Origin: Pseudaeromonas sharmana
GTDB taxonomy: Bacteria; Pseudomonadota; Gammaproteobacteria; Enterobacterales; Aeromonadaceae
DNA length: 64,000 nucleotides
Direction of reading: 5' to 3'
Assembly: GCF_042649925.1 (NCBI RefSeq)
Contig: NZ_JBHSAF010000001.1
Span: forward strand, 372,001-436,000
The notes under the pieces were generated by a model. The model was not told the DNA's origin. It was given only the letters and a program-made list of their open reading frames with translations, and ran no database searches. Every line of letters starts with the position of its first letter. The first letter of the stretch is position 1. The position numbers and the translations under genes were made by a program. Shown in pieces: positions 8,703 through 16,653 of this stretch.

Positions 8703-9725
8703 ATGGGGAGAAAAAAGAAGGTTGAACCGCCAGAGAACCATGAGCGCTGGTTGATCTCCTACGCGGACTTCATGACGCTTCTTTTTGCTCTCTTTGTGGT
8801 GTTATACGGGTTTGCTATGTCCAAGCAAACCGAAGTCAAAGCATTAGTCCAGGGATTGATTCAGAGTTTTACCGAAATGGGTTTTGTAACTGCCCGCCCT
8901 GGCTCGACGGTTCTAACTGGTAGTTTCGGAATCGTTCAAAGCAACGACGACTCGGATATCAGTGCCGCTTCACCAAACCAGCAAGTGATGATAGTGCAGG
9001 CTCCGACGCAGGGGGGGGGGGGCATGCTGGATACCGGACAGCCGCCAACACAGCAACCGGTTCCCACCCAAAATTCACAGACAGAAATTAAAGATCAGTT
9101 ACCGATGGATGAGAGCATCAGTAACAGCTCGGGTGCGCCTTTTGATGCGTTGAAAAAAGAGTTTAACAAGTCGCTGGAAGATTTGGTTTCGGCTGGGCTT
9201 ATCGATATCAAGTCTGACGAGAACTGGCTGACCATCGAGCTCAGCTCCGGTTTGATCTTCCCCAGCGGCAGTGCCACCGTGTTGTTGCAGGCCAAGCCTG
9301 TACTCAAGCAGATTGCCAAGACGCTGGCCCCTCTGCGCAACTATGTCCGCGTTCGTGGCTATACCGATGATGTGCACATTGCCAACGAGCTGTATGGTTC
9401 CAACTGGGAGCTTTCGGCACAGCGAGCCATTTCAGTATTGAAGAGTCTGGAGAGCGATGGTATTCCCCCCGCCCAGCTGGCGATTGAGGCGTATGGAGAG
9501 TTTTCACCATTTGCCTCTAACTCGACGGTGCGAGGGCGGGAGCTGAATCGAAAAGTTGTGATAGCCGTTTCGCGTTTTTCTTATACTCCCAAACCGCTGC
9601 CGGTCATTGTGGATGACGTGCCAGCCAAGCCAGGGGAGCAACCGCTAACTGACATCATTACACCAGAAAATTACAATATCATTCAGCTGCCTGATGGCCG
9701 TCTCAAGTTAAAAAAGCAGGAATAA
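8703..9725 (+). CDS. motD: Flagellar stator subunit, MotB/MotD family, with G12 tract
   Basis: 340 residues. A basic N-terminus (GRKKKVEPPENHERW) leads into one membrane helix carrying the ion-binding Asp22 in SYADFMTLLFALFVVLYGF. A Gln/Pro/Thr-rich linker contains the Gly4 coded by a run of twelve G, and the C-terminal half is an OmpA-like peptidoglycan-binding domain (FPSGSATVL, VRGYTDDV, NWELSAQRA, ELNRKVVI). It anchors the stator to the wall. The linker is long compared with what I recall for MotD, and the G12 run (9011-9022) could slip and shift the frame before the wall-binding domain. Confidence 0.9.
   Translation: MGRKKKVEPPENHERWLISYADFMTLLFALFVVLYGFAMSKQTEVKALVQGLIQSFTEMGFVTARPGSTVLTGSFGIVQSNDDSDISAASPNQQVMIVQAPTQGGGGMLDTGQPPTQQPVPTQNSQTEIKDQLPMDESISNSSGAPFDALKKEFNKSLEDLVSAGLIDIKSDENWLTIELSSGLIFPSGSATVLLQAKPVLKQIAKTLAPLRNYVRVRGYTDDVHIANELYGSNWELSAQRAISVLKSLESDGIPPAQLAIEAYGEFSPFASNSTVRGRELNRKVVIAVSRFSYTPKPLPVIVDDVPAKPGEQPLTDIITPENYNIIQLPDGRLKLKKQE
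9011..9022 (+). repeat. Homopolymer tract of 12 G inside motD
   Basis: Twelve consecutive G encode the last base of a Gln codon, three GGG codons and the start of GGC, giving QGGGG before MLDTG. The frame is open with 12. One base more or fewer would take translation out of frame upstream of the OmpA-like domain. Tracts of this length are classic slippage sites; they are also prone to sequencing error. Confidence 0.95.
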
Positions 9726-9729
9726 GACC

Positions 9730-10509
9730 TTGATTGTATGGACTATTGCCAACCAGAAAGGTGGCGTCGGAAAGACAACAACTGTGGTCACTCTCGCCGG
9801 CTGGCTTGCCAGCTTGCAAAAGCGTGTCCTGTTATTGGACACCGATCCGCATGCGTCTTTGACCAGCTATTTGGATTATGACTCTGATTTACTCGATGGA
9901 ACTTTATTTGATCTGTTTGCGCAAGTGAGTCCGGATCGGTCGGCGGTCGAGAAAGTCATCCTGCCAACCCGTTTTGAAAATATCAGTCTGATGCCGGCGT
10001 CGATTGCGTTATCGACACTCGATCGCACCCTGGGAAGCCGAGATGGCATGGGACTCATTTTGCGAAGGGCACTGCAGCATGTAAGCGACCGCTATGATGT
10101 GGTGCTGATCGATTGTCCTCCGGTGCTTGGGGTGATGATGGTGAATGCCCTGGCTGCAAGTAGCCACATTCTGGTGCCGGTGCAAACCGAGTTTCTTGCG
10201 TTAAAGGGTTTGGAGCGGATGATAAAAACATTCGAGATCATGCAACACTCCAGCCAATTGCCCTTTAACTACACCATAGTGCCCACTATGTTTGATAAAC
10301 GGACCAAGGCCTCCTTGCAGAGTCTTGAATCTGTTCGCGGCTTGTATGGTGCGCGGGTATGGGATTCTGTCATTCCCATCGACACTAAATTCCGGGATGC
10401 CAGCCACATGCATGTTCCTCCGTCGCTCTACGCACCAGACAGCCGAGGGAGCCAGGCTTACCTTGGTTTGCTCAATTATCTTTTGGCCGAGGAGAAGGTC
10501 GCGATATGA
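9730..10509 (+). CDS. parC: ParA-like ATPase of polar chemotaxis arrays (ParC)
   Basis: 259 residues from a TTG start giving MIVWTIANQKGGVGKTT, a deviant Walker A typical of ParA. LLLDTDPHASLTSYLDYD follows, then VLIDCPPVLGVMMVNAL. Chromosomal partition ParA proteins look similar, but the position between motD and a CheW-domain ParP-like gene, with a 4-base overlap to the latter, points to the chemotaxis paralogue called ParC in vibrios and ParA in pseudomonad chemotaxis clusters. It should recruit arrays to the pole and distribute them at division. Not to be confused with topoisomerase IV parC. Confidence 0.88.
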   Translation: MIVWTIANQKGGVGKTTTVVTLAGWLASLQKRVLLLDTDPHASLTSYLDYDSDLLDGTLFDLFAQVSPDRSAVEKVILPTRFENISLMPASIALSTLDRTLGSRDGMGLILRRALQHVSDRYDVVLIDCPPVLGVMMVNALAASSHILVPVQTEFLALKGLERMIKTFEIMQHSSQLPFNYTIVPTMFDKRTKASLQSLESVRGLYGARVWDSVIPIDTKFRDASHMHVPPSLYAPDSRGSQAYLGLLNYLLAEEKVAI

Positions 10510-11231
10510 GTCAGGACTCTCAATTCAAGGCCATGGACAGTTATTTTCATTCACTGTTGAATGAGTCTGTAGTGGCTGAGCCGGCGCCTGTGGTTCAGCC
10601 AGCACCGGAACCCGCAGTGGTGACATTTGCTGAGCCACAAGGGTTCGCGGAGCAGGAAAAACTGCAAGCCCTGCTGGCGGATGTGGAACGGGTATCCAAA
10701 ACGGAAATCAAGACGCCACAGAAGGTCAGCCCGTCGACGCTGTCCACACCGGTAAAAGTGGCGCCACCCGCCCCGCCAATCTGGAAGAACATTGAAACTG
10801 GCCGTGAATTTCAAGCACTGTTTTTCGTTGTTTCCGGGGTGACATTTGCCGTACCGTTAACCGAATTAGGCGGTATTCATCAGCTCAGTAAAATCAATAC
10901 GTTATTTGGTAAGCCTGATTGGTTTGCCGGTGTCATGACGATGCGTGATTCGCAGCTTAATGTGGTCGACACTACGCGCTGGATCATGCCGGGCCAAGTG
11001 GCTGAACAGGCTTACGAATATCTCGTCATGTTGGGTAATAGTCAGTGGGGCCTGGCCTGCCATCAGTTGATTGGTACTGAACTGCTGCTGCGTGATCGCA
11101 TTCAGTGGCGTAGTAGTGCAGGAAAGCGGCCTTGGTTGGCAGGAATGGTCAAGGACAAGATGTGTGCGCTGTTGCATGTGCAGGAACTGCTGCTATTGCT
11201 GGAAAAAGGTCTCAATATTGAGGGTTGCTAG
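10506..11231 (+). CDS. parP: ParP-like CheW-domain adaptor
   Basis: 241 residues, start overlapping the parC stop (ATGA). The first ~95 residues are Pro/Ala/Val-rich and disordered-looking; the rest is a CheW-like fold (FQALFFVVSGVTFAVPLTEL, then FAGVMTMRDSQLNVVDTTRW, ending VQELLLLLEKGLNIEGC). ParP in vibrios couples ParC to CheA and integrates into the array through this domain. The name follows from domain layout plus linkage; sequence identity to a studied ParP was not tested. Confidence 0.85.
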   Translation: MSQDSQFKAMDSYFHSLLNESVVAEPAPVVQPAPEPAVVTFAEPQGFAEQEKLQALLADVERVSKTEIKTPQKVSPSTLSTPVKVAPPAPPIWKNIETGREFQALFFVVSGVTFAVPLTELGGIHQLSKINTLFGKPDWFAGVMTMRDSQLNVVDTTRWIMPGQVAEQAYEYLVMLGNSQWGLACHQLIGTELLLRDRIQWRSSAGKRPWLAGMVKDKMCALLHVQELLLLLEKGLNIEGC

Positions 11232-11296
11232 TAGGTAGTAATCCTCTTTTGTTGCTAATTTTGTTTCATGATGCTGGATATTGAAGGAATCGGAAT

Positions 11297-11785
11297 ATGA
11301 GCCAAAAGCGTAATGTGGCGCAGAACGTAGCAGAAGATGAAGTGCTCCAGTGGGTCACGTTCCAGCTGGATCGTGAAACATACGGCATCAATGTGATGCA
11401 AGTGCAAGAAGTGTTGCGTTATACCGAGATTGCACCTGTGCCAGGTGCCCCCGATTATGTATTAGGGATTATCAATCTGCGCGGTAACGTTGTCACTGTG
11501 ATAGACACTCGCCTGCGATTTGGCTTAGAGCCTGCAGAGGTGAGCGATAACTCGCGCATCGTGATTATCGAGGCAGAAAAGCAGGTAGTGGGTATTTTGG
11601 TCGATAGCGTGGCGGAGGTCGTCTATCTGCGTGCCTCTGAAATTGATGTTGCGCCGAGCGTCGGTACCGAAGAGAGCGCTAAATTCATTCAGGGCGTCTC
11701 AAACCGTGATGGTGAGCTGCTGATCCTGGTGGATTTGAACAAGCTGTTGACTGATGAAGAGTGGGATGAACTGAGCCAGCTGTGA
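11297..11785 (+). CDS. cheW: Chemotaxis coupling protein CheW
   Basis: 162 residues covering one CheW domain: WVTFQLDRETYGINVMQVQE, PGAPDYVLGIINLRGNVVTV, RIVIIEAEKQVVGILVDSVAEV and LILVDLNKLL are the conserved blocks. CheW links receptors to CheA. It follows parP after 65 bases and its stop overlaps the GTG start of the next gene. Two CheW-fold proteins in a row (ParP and CheW) is the normal polar-array arrangement. Confidence 0.95.
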   Translation: MSQKRNVAQNVAEDEVLQWVTFQLDRETYGINVMQVQEVLRYTEIAPVPGAPDYVLGIINLRGNVVTVIDTRLRFGLEPAEVSDNSRIVIIEAEKQVVGILVDSVAEVVYLRASEIDVAPSVGTEESAKFIQGVSNRDGELLILVDLNKLLTDEEWDELSQL

Positions 11786-12201
11786 GTATCAATTTCGAGT
11801 GGATCGCGCTGATTGGGGCTGCGGTAGCAACCTTGCTTGCCATCGCAGCCCTGATTGTCAGCTATATTCTCAGCACACATAGTCGTCGTAAACTTCAGGC
11901 GATGGAGCTTCTGGTGAAGGAGCTGCTCAAATCAAGAGACAGCACGCGCAAGCAACTCAATGAATTGCACAGCAGTGCTCTGGGTACTGGGCAGCGGTTA
12001 CTGGAGATGGAAAAAGGCATTCTGGCCTTGTCTGAGCGTCAGCAGGAGCTGGTTCTGCAGGATCCGGACAGTCGTCTTTACAGCCGAGCGGCACGCATGG
12101 TCGAGCTGGGGGCTGGTCTGGACGAGGTCATGGCAGAGTGTGAGATTCCCAAAGCCGAGGCCGAATTGTTGATCTCACTGCGCGCCGGGAAGAAAGGCTA
12201 G
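11782..12201 (+). CDS. DUF2802 membrane-anchored coiled-coil protein
   Basis: 139 residues from GTG overlapping the cheW stop. One N-terminal membrane helix (about 8-30, ALIGAAVATLLAIAALIVSY), then a charged, probably coiled-coil segment (SRRKLQAMELLVKELLKSRD onwards) and a compact C-terminus (YSRAARMVELGAGLDEVMAE) that looks like the DUF2802 helix-turn-helix-like end. This family regularly follows cheW in polar clusters; its function is unknown to me. Overlap suggests it is co-expressed with the array genes. Confidence 0.8.
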   Translation: MSINFEWIALIGAAVATLLAIAALIVSYILSTHSRRKLQAMELLVKELLKSRDSTRKQLNELHSSALGTGQRLLEMEKGILALSERQQELVLQDPDSRLYSRAARMVELGAGLDEVMAECEIPKAEAELLISLRAGKKG

Positions 12202-12227
12202 CAGTCGCAGGCTCTTCCTCTGTGTCT

Positions 12228-12256
12228 AAAAGCCGGTTGTCCGGCTTTTTGTTTTT
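12228..12256. terminator. Terminator at the end of the chemotaxis run
   Basis: AAAAGCCGG and CCGGCTTTTT form a 9-bp stem around TTGT, followed by GTTTTTTC. The A-run on the left means it could also serve the gene converging from the minus strand. Confidence 0.85.
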
Positions 12257-12568
12257 TCACACATGCTCCTCAATTGCGGCAGTGCCATCCGAGCGTCGCC
12301 AATGCTCCGGGAATTTCCCTTGCAACATGAAGGAGTAGGCCAGGATTTCTGCGATGACGACATACAACGCAGGTGGAATAGCCTCTCCCTCCTGCATGCA
12401 TGCCAGCCGCTCCATCAGCGCCGGATCCTGATGAATATAGATACCGGCCTCCTCGGCCATCGCCAGGAGTTGTTTGGCCAGTTCGCCTTCTGTTTTCCCT
12501 GAGATATGTGGTGCGGTATTACCATCATAGGTCAGAGCAATCGCCCGCAGATCTTGCGTCATCGTCAT
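12257..12568 (-). CDS. Stand-alone FlhB C-terminal-domain-like protein
   Basis: 103 residues. The segment AIALTYDGNTAPHISGKTEG, then LAKQLLAMAEEAGIYIHQDP and PPALYVVIAEILAYSF, follows the fold of the part of FlhB downstream of its self-cleavage site. The membrane domain and the NPTH cleavage motif are absent, so this is the cytoplasmic module alone. Such free-standing versions exist next to fliK-like genes; they may help switch export specificity. The start overlaps the fliK-like stop by 4 bases on the minus strand, implying one transcript. Confidence 0.8.
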   Translation of the reverse strand: MTMTQDLRAIALTYDGNTAPHISGKTEGELAKQLLAMAEEAGIYIHQDPALMERLACMQEGEAIPPALYVVIAEILAYSFMLQGKFPEHWRRSDGTAAIEEHV

Positions 12569-14364
12569 ACCCGTATTGAAAAGCCATCAGGCGGCTGTGC
12601 GTCTGTTTCAGGCACAGCCTGAACTTTGCCTTGCTTGCAGACAAATTGAGCCGGACTCAACCCCAACTCTCTGAATCGACTCTCGAGTTTTGGCCAGGTC
12701 TGTTTGATGCGCTCATAGGTCTGTCGTCGTTCAGCGACCATCTGCAATTGGACCTGTGGTAAATCGAGGAGCGCCTTAATCTGCAGCATACCCATATGCT
12801 CCAAATCCAGCATGAAGCTGAGCGTCCATTGATACTTTCCTTGCTCATTGCGCTGTTGTTTTAGGGCCATGTGATTCTCTTTGCCACCAGGGTAGTGCGG
12901 TGGGAGCGGTACCTGAAACAACAGCAGCGAATTTGACTCTTGTGGTGTGGCCTGAAGCCGCTCCATCTGTTGTAGAAAATGAGCCGCTGTTTTGTGTGCT
13001 CCAGAACTGGATTCCATTCCATCTTCAAGTGTGGTCGTTACTTGGGTTCGGCTGGGTTGTTGCTCTTGTGTGCTCTCGGCTTGCCAGCGTTGCAGCCGGT
13101 ATGACAGCAAAGCGATGGCCCATTGCTGGATTGCTTGGCTGTGACTGGTATTCCCCAGAACCGGATTCTGAACAAACGTGAGCCACTCGGAAACTTGCTG
13201 AGCAGTCTGAATTTGCGGTGTGATAGCTGACAGCACACGGCTCAATCCTGCCAATAACGTGGGCGGGAGCTGCTTGCGCAGCAACATGACCCCTAACTGA
13301 TGCAGGTAGTCGCCTTGAGGCTTAAGCGCGGTTGATGGTGTGCTTTGCTCATTAGTCGAAGGCGTTGCTGCATCGTCATGGCTGTGCATCGCCAATGTCG
13401 AGGCGGCTGTTGGCTGAGCAGTGACGGCATCAACCTTGAGCTTTGATAATGCCGTCGTCTGTAGTGGATGTTCGGCATCTGCATCGTTAACGCTTTGTGG
13501 TCGTTCAGTAAGGGGTGCAGCTGTTGGTGCCGGATTTTTAGTGACCTCGATGGCCTGTTCCTGCGTCGATGGTGCAGTCGATGGAGGAGCTAGCTGCGCG
13601 CTGATTGACGCTTTGGCTGATGCATCCTGTGTGGCGGCTGCAACCCTGGTGTCGAGCACGTGCCCTTCGACGCTAGATGGAACCGACGCGGCCGTACCGT
13701 TACGCACTCCTGTTGCTACGTCAGCTATAAATTTGACGGTCATCTCAAGGGCTTGACGGATCATTGGCTGTGCCTGAGGGGGCGTTGATTGAACGGTCAA
13801 TGCATTCTGTTGCAGCTGGTGTTGTAGTGCCCCGGCAGGTGGTGTCGGTAATTTCAGCGTGATCAACTGTGCCAGCCAGTTCCACAGTGCCCGACCACTT
13901 TCGGTACCGGGTTGTAATGTGGCTGGTAAGTTCGTGATGGCGCTGGTCAGGGCTGAGTTATCAGGGCGGCTGGAACCAGGTAGTAACGGTGTCACGATCT
14001 GAGTCATTAACTGACGCAGCTGTGGATCGTCTGCCGGTAGTTGAGCGATGAGGCTGGGCAACAATCCCTGTAGACTATGGCCGGCGAGGCTAGGGCTGGG
14101 GTTGGCGTTGCTTGCCGGAAGCGGTGAATTGACAGCGGTTAATAGGGTGGTCATCTGCCGCAGCAATGCTTGTTGTTTGTCACTCAGGCTGGGGGGTAAT
14201 TGGCCTTGCAACTGACTTATGCCACGTAAAAAATCACGTAGTGCACGTTCGTTTAATTCGGGTGCCAAGGTGCTGCGACTGTCCACCTCCGGCTGCACTT
14301 GCTGGGTTGATGGTGCTGATACAGCTGACAAGTCTGGGGGCTGAACACTGGCCACGTTACTCAA
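12565..14364 (-). CDS. FliK-like flagellar hook-length control family protein
   Basis: 599 residues from a TTG start behind AAAGGTGG. The first ~480 residues are rich in Ala, Thr, Ser, Pro, Gln and low in structure; the last ~120 (LLLFQVPLPPHYPG, YQWTLSFMLDLEHMGMLQIK, VQLQMVAERRQTYERIKQTW) form the FliK C-terminal domain that senses FlhB. FliK acts as a molecular ruler for hook length. This copy is away from any hook genes in view and is paired with an FlhB-like module, so it may be a second, specialised FliK-type protein rather than the main ruler. Confidence 0.82.
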   Translation of the reverse strand: MSNVASVQPPDLSAVSAPSTQQVQPEVDSRSTLAPELNERALRDFLRGISQLQGQLPPSLSDKQQALLRQMTTLLTAVNSPLPASNANPSPSLAGHSLQGLLPSLIAQLPADDPQLRQLMTQIVTPLLPGSSRPDNSALTSAITNLPATLQPGTESGRALWNWLAQLITLKLPTPPAGALQHQLQQNALTVQSTPPQAQPMIRQALEMTVKFIADVATGVRNGTAASVPSSVEGHVLDTRVAAATQDASAKASISAQLAPPSTAPSTQEQAIEVTKNPAPTAAPLTERPQSVNDADAEHPLQTTALSKLKVDAVTAQPTAASTLAMHSHDDAATPSTNEQSTPSTALKPQGDYLHQLGVMLLRKQLPPTLLAGLSRVLSAITPQIQTAQQVSEWLTFVQNPVLGNTSHSQAIQQWAIALLSYRLQRWQAESTQEQQPSRTQVTTTLEDGMESSSGAHKTAAHFLQQMERLQATPQESNSLLLFQVPLPPHYPGGKENHMALKQQRNEQGKYQWTLSFMLDLEHMGMLQIKALLDLPQVQLQMVAERRQTYERIKQTWPKLESRFRELGLSPAQFVCKQGKVQAVPETDAQPPDGFSIRV

Positions 14365-14451
14365 TCCACCTTTTTCATGTGATAACGGAACAGGGACTGG
14401 GTGTTACCGTCTGCAAAATACCAGCACTCGTCCCGATATGCTCCTTTCATA

Positions 14452-14457
14452 TATAAT
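14452..14457 (+). promoter_or_regulatory. Possible -10 element for mlaA
   Basis: TATAAT, a perfect sigma-70 -10 hexamer, lies 55 bases before the mlaA ATG. No good -35 is seen at the right distance, so confidence is modest. Confidence 0.45.
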
Positions 14458-14511
14458 GCATCAAGAGCACCGCGCGGGGGGCTGCCATCCGCGTTTTCTG
14501 CAGAGGTATTG

Positions 14512-15279
14512 ATGAAAACCCTGAATATTGGTTGGTTCTGTCTTTCTATTCTGAGCGCCGGACCGGCGCTGGCGGCTGCACCGCAATCTGACGCGCTCCC
14601 TGGCGGTGCCGTTGATCCTTACGAATCGATAAATCGTTTCTCTTGGGGACTCAACTATAACTACTTGGATCGTTATGCCTTGCGACCGGCTGTACATGCC
14701 TACGTCGACTGGGTACCTTCACCCGTCCGTACAGGTATCGGCAATGTGACCGAAAACCTTAATGAGGCGAACTACTTCGTCAATAATCTGCTGGTCGGTC
14801 GAGTGGCGGACTCCGGGAGCAGCGTATTGCGCTTTGCGCTGAATTCGACAGTGGGTCTGCTGGGCATGCTCGATGTCGCCAGCGATATGGGCCTTGAGCG
14901 CAAGAGCATGAGCATGAGTACCGTCCTCGGCAAGGCGACCATGGAGCAGGGCGCCTATTTTATGGTTCCTGTCTATGGGGCGACCACCATGCGTGGCGTG
15001 ATTGGCGACACGATAGACGGGCTCTATTTCCCCTATGCCAATCTCAATATCTGGACGCGGGTCGGGATCTGGGCAACCGATAGTTTCAGTAAACGCGCCA
15101 AGCTGGTGGATCAGGAAGCCGTACTGGATAACGCGCTGGATCCTTATGTCACCGCCAAGGATTTTTACCTGCAATATGAAGAGAGCAAGGTGCAGGATGG
15201 CAAACCAGCGGCTGCAGGAAGTCCGGCGTCACAGGAGAGTGACGAGCAGCTGAATCAGTATCTGGACGAAATCGATTAA
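14512..15279 (+). CDS. mlaA: MlaA/VacJ-like outer-membrane lipid asymmetry protein
   Basis: 255 residues from the ATG behind AGAGG at 14502-14506. VDPYESINRFSWGLNYNYLD, then PSPVRTGIGNVTENLNEANY and GAYFMVPVYGATTMRGVIGD are the VacJ family signatures; MlaA removes misplaced phospholipid from the outer leaflet and passes it to MlaC. The signal peptide ends in an ALA-type signal peptidase I site (AGPALAAAPQ) and I find no lipobox cysteine, whereas E. coli MlaA is a lipoprotein. A C-terminal tail (about 230-255) is acidic and Ser/Ala/Gln-rich. No other mla gene is nearby. Confidence 0.88.
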   Translation: MKTLNIGWFCLSILSAGPALAAAPQSDALPGGAVDPYESINRFSWGLNYNYLDRYALRPAVHAYVDWVPSPVRTGIGNVTENLNEANYFVNNLLVGRVADSGSSVLRFALNSTVGLLGMLDVASDMGLERKSMSMSTVLGKATMEQGAYFMVPVYGATTMRGVIGDTIDGLYFPYANLNIWTRVGIWATDSFSKRAKLVDQEAVLDNALDPYVTAKDFYLQYEESKVQDGKPAAAGSPASQESDEQLNQYLDEID

Positions 15280-15306
15280 ATTTTCGATCAGACCATTGGC
15301 CTGCAA

Positions 15307-15353
15307 ACAAACAAGCCAGATACCGGCAGCCGGTGTCTGGCTTGTTTGTTTTT
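15307..15353 (+). terminator. Terminator after mlaA
   Basis: Long stem pairing AAACAAGCCAGA... with ...TCTGGCTTGTTT around a GC-rich loop, followed by GTTTTT. Confidence 0.85.
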
Positions 15354-15400
15354 GCCGGCCCAAGCCGCGTGCAAGGCCGGCTATAGCGCTTGGGCCGGCA
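15353..15400. repeat. 13-bp inverted repeat after the mlaA terminator
   Basis: TGCCGGCCCAAGC at 15353-15365 and GCTTGGGCCGGCA at 15388-15400 are perfect inverted copies with a 22-base centre that itself contains GGCCGGC. It is not followed by a T-run and looks like an isolated palindromic intergenic unit. No second copy was noticed in this window. Confidence 0.65.
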
Positions 15401-15512
15401 GAATTCTCTGCCAAAAGAGAGCTTGCAAATATTGACTGAGTTGCTAAGGTGTCTGCTAGTTTGAAATCAAGATTAAGTCAACAGGTGGCCTTGCTATTGG
15501 TTATCTGTTTTG

Positions 15513-15530
15513 TGTAAACATAAGTTTACA
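15513..15530. promoter_or_regulatory. TyrR box upstream of aroF
   Basis: TGTAAACATAAGTTTACA fits the TyrR consensus TGTAAA-N6-TTTACA exactly. TTGCTA at 15491-15496 lies 16 bases before TGTAAA, which could double as a weak -10, so bound TyrR would cover the promoter. This fits tyrosine repression of an aroF-tyrA operon as known in enterics. Confidence 0.85.
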
Positions 15531-15547
15531 CTGCTTTGGAGGCTGCG

Positions 15548-16621
15548 ATGCATAAAGACACATTAAACAACGTCCATATTCAATCAGAACAAGTTCTGAT
15601 GACCCCGGCGGAGTTGAAAGCTCTGGTTCCGGTTTCCGAACAGGCGATGGCATTTATCGGCGCCGCTCGCCAGACGATAGCCAACATCGTCCAGCGTAAG
15701 GACCCTCGGTTACTGGTCATCTGTGGGCCCTGTTCCATCCATGACATGGATGCGGCCAAGGAGTACGCCTCGCGGCTGAAGCAGCTACATGATACCTACG
15801 CTGACACCCTGTATATTGTCATGCGGGTCTACTTCGAGAAGCCGCGTACAACCGTTGGCTGGAAGGGTTTTATCAACGACCCAAATCTGGATGGCACCTT
15901 TGATATCGAACTGGGTTTGAAAAAAGCCCGTGAATTGCTGGCGTGGTTGGCCGAGTTGCAATTGCCCTTGGCAACCGAAGCCCTCGATCCAATCAGTCCG
16001 CAGTACCTGGCCGATCTCTTTTCATGGTCAGCGATTGGTGCGCGGACGACAGAGTCACAGACTCACCGTGAAATGGCGTCTGGTTTATCTATGCCGGTTG
16101 GTTTCAAGAACGGGACGGATGGCAACCTAGATACCGCAATCAATGCCTTGAAATCGGCTTCCGCACCCCATGCTTTTATGGGCATCAACCAGCAGGGACA
16201 GGTGGCCTTGTTGCAGACGCAAGGTAATCCAGATGGCCATGTCATCCTGCGTGGAGGTAAGCACCCCAATTATGATTCAGTGAATGTCGCGTTGGCAGAA
16301 CAAGCGCTGGTCAAAGCCAAACTGACGCCGTGTCTGGTCGTGGATTGCAGCCATGGTAACTCGAGCAAGAATCATGAGTTGCAACCGCTGGTCGCGCAAA
16401 ACGTCGTTCATCAGATACAGGACGGTAATGAGTCCATCATCGGCATCATGCTGGAGTCCAATATCGGCGCCGGCAATCAATCCAGTGAACAACCAAAATG
16501 CCAGATGCAATACGGCGTATCCATTACCGATGCCTGTATTGATTGGGAGACTACGGACAAGTTGCTGGCCAAATGTTACCGTGAGCTGGCTGCGCCACTT
16601 CGCGCGCGCCTGAAGCAGTAA
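15548..16621 (+). CDS. aroF: DAHP synthase (3-deoxy-7-phosphoheptulonate synthase), probably Tyr-regulated
   Basis: 357 residues from the ATG with GGAGG at 15538-15542; an ATG 12 bases upstream is less well placed. It condenses phosphoenolpyruvate with erythrose 4-phosphate as the first shikimate step. Family blocks are clear: LLVICGPCSIHDMDAAKEYA, RVYFEKPRTTVGWKGFINDP, GARTTESQTHREMASGLSMP, HVILRGGKHPNYD, VDCSHGNSSKNH. Type I AroF/G/H length. Assignment as the tyrosine-sensitive form is inferred from the TyrR box and direct linkage to tyrA, not from residues tested. Confidence 0.93.
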   Translation: MHKDTLNNVHIQSEQVLMTPAELKALVPVSEQAMAFIGAARQTIANIVQRKDPRLLVICGPCSIHDMDAAKEYASRLKQLHDTYADTLYIVMRVYFEKPRTTVGWKGFINDPNLDGTFDIELGLKKARELLAWLAELQLPLATEALDPISPQYLADLFSWSAIGARTTESQTHREMASGLSMPVGFKNGTDGNLDTAINALKSASAPHAFMGINQQGQVALLQTQGNPDGHVILRGGKHPNYDSVNVALAEQALVKAKLTPCLVVDCSHGNSSKNHELQPLVAQNVVHQIQDGNESIIGIMLESNIGAGNQSSEQPKCQMQYGVSITDACIDWETTDKLLAKCYRELAAPLRARLKQ

Positions 16622-16653
16622 CAAACGTCTGGCTGGCAAGGAAAGCAGAAGCA

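Noticed and set aside
9730..10509. Chromosome or plasmid partition parA
   Set aside because: The neighbour is a CheW-domain ParP-like gene, not parB, and the gene sits between stator and cheW genes; the chemotaxis ParC role fits better.
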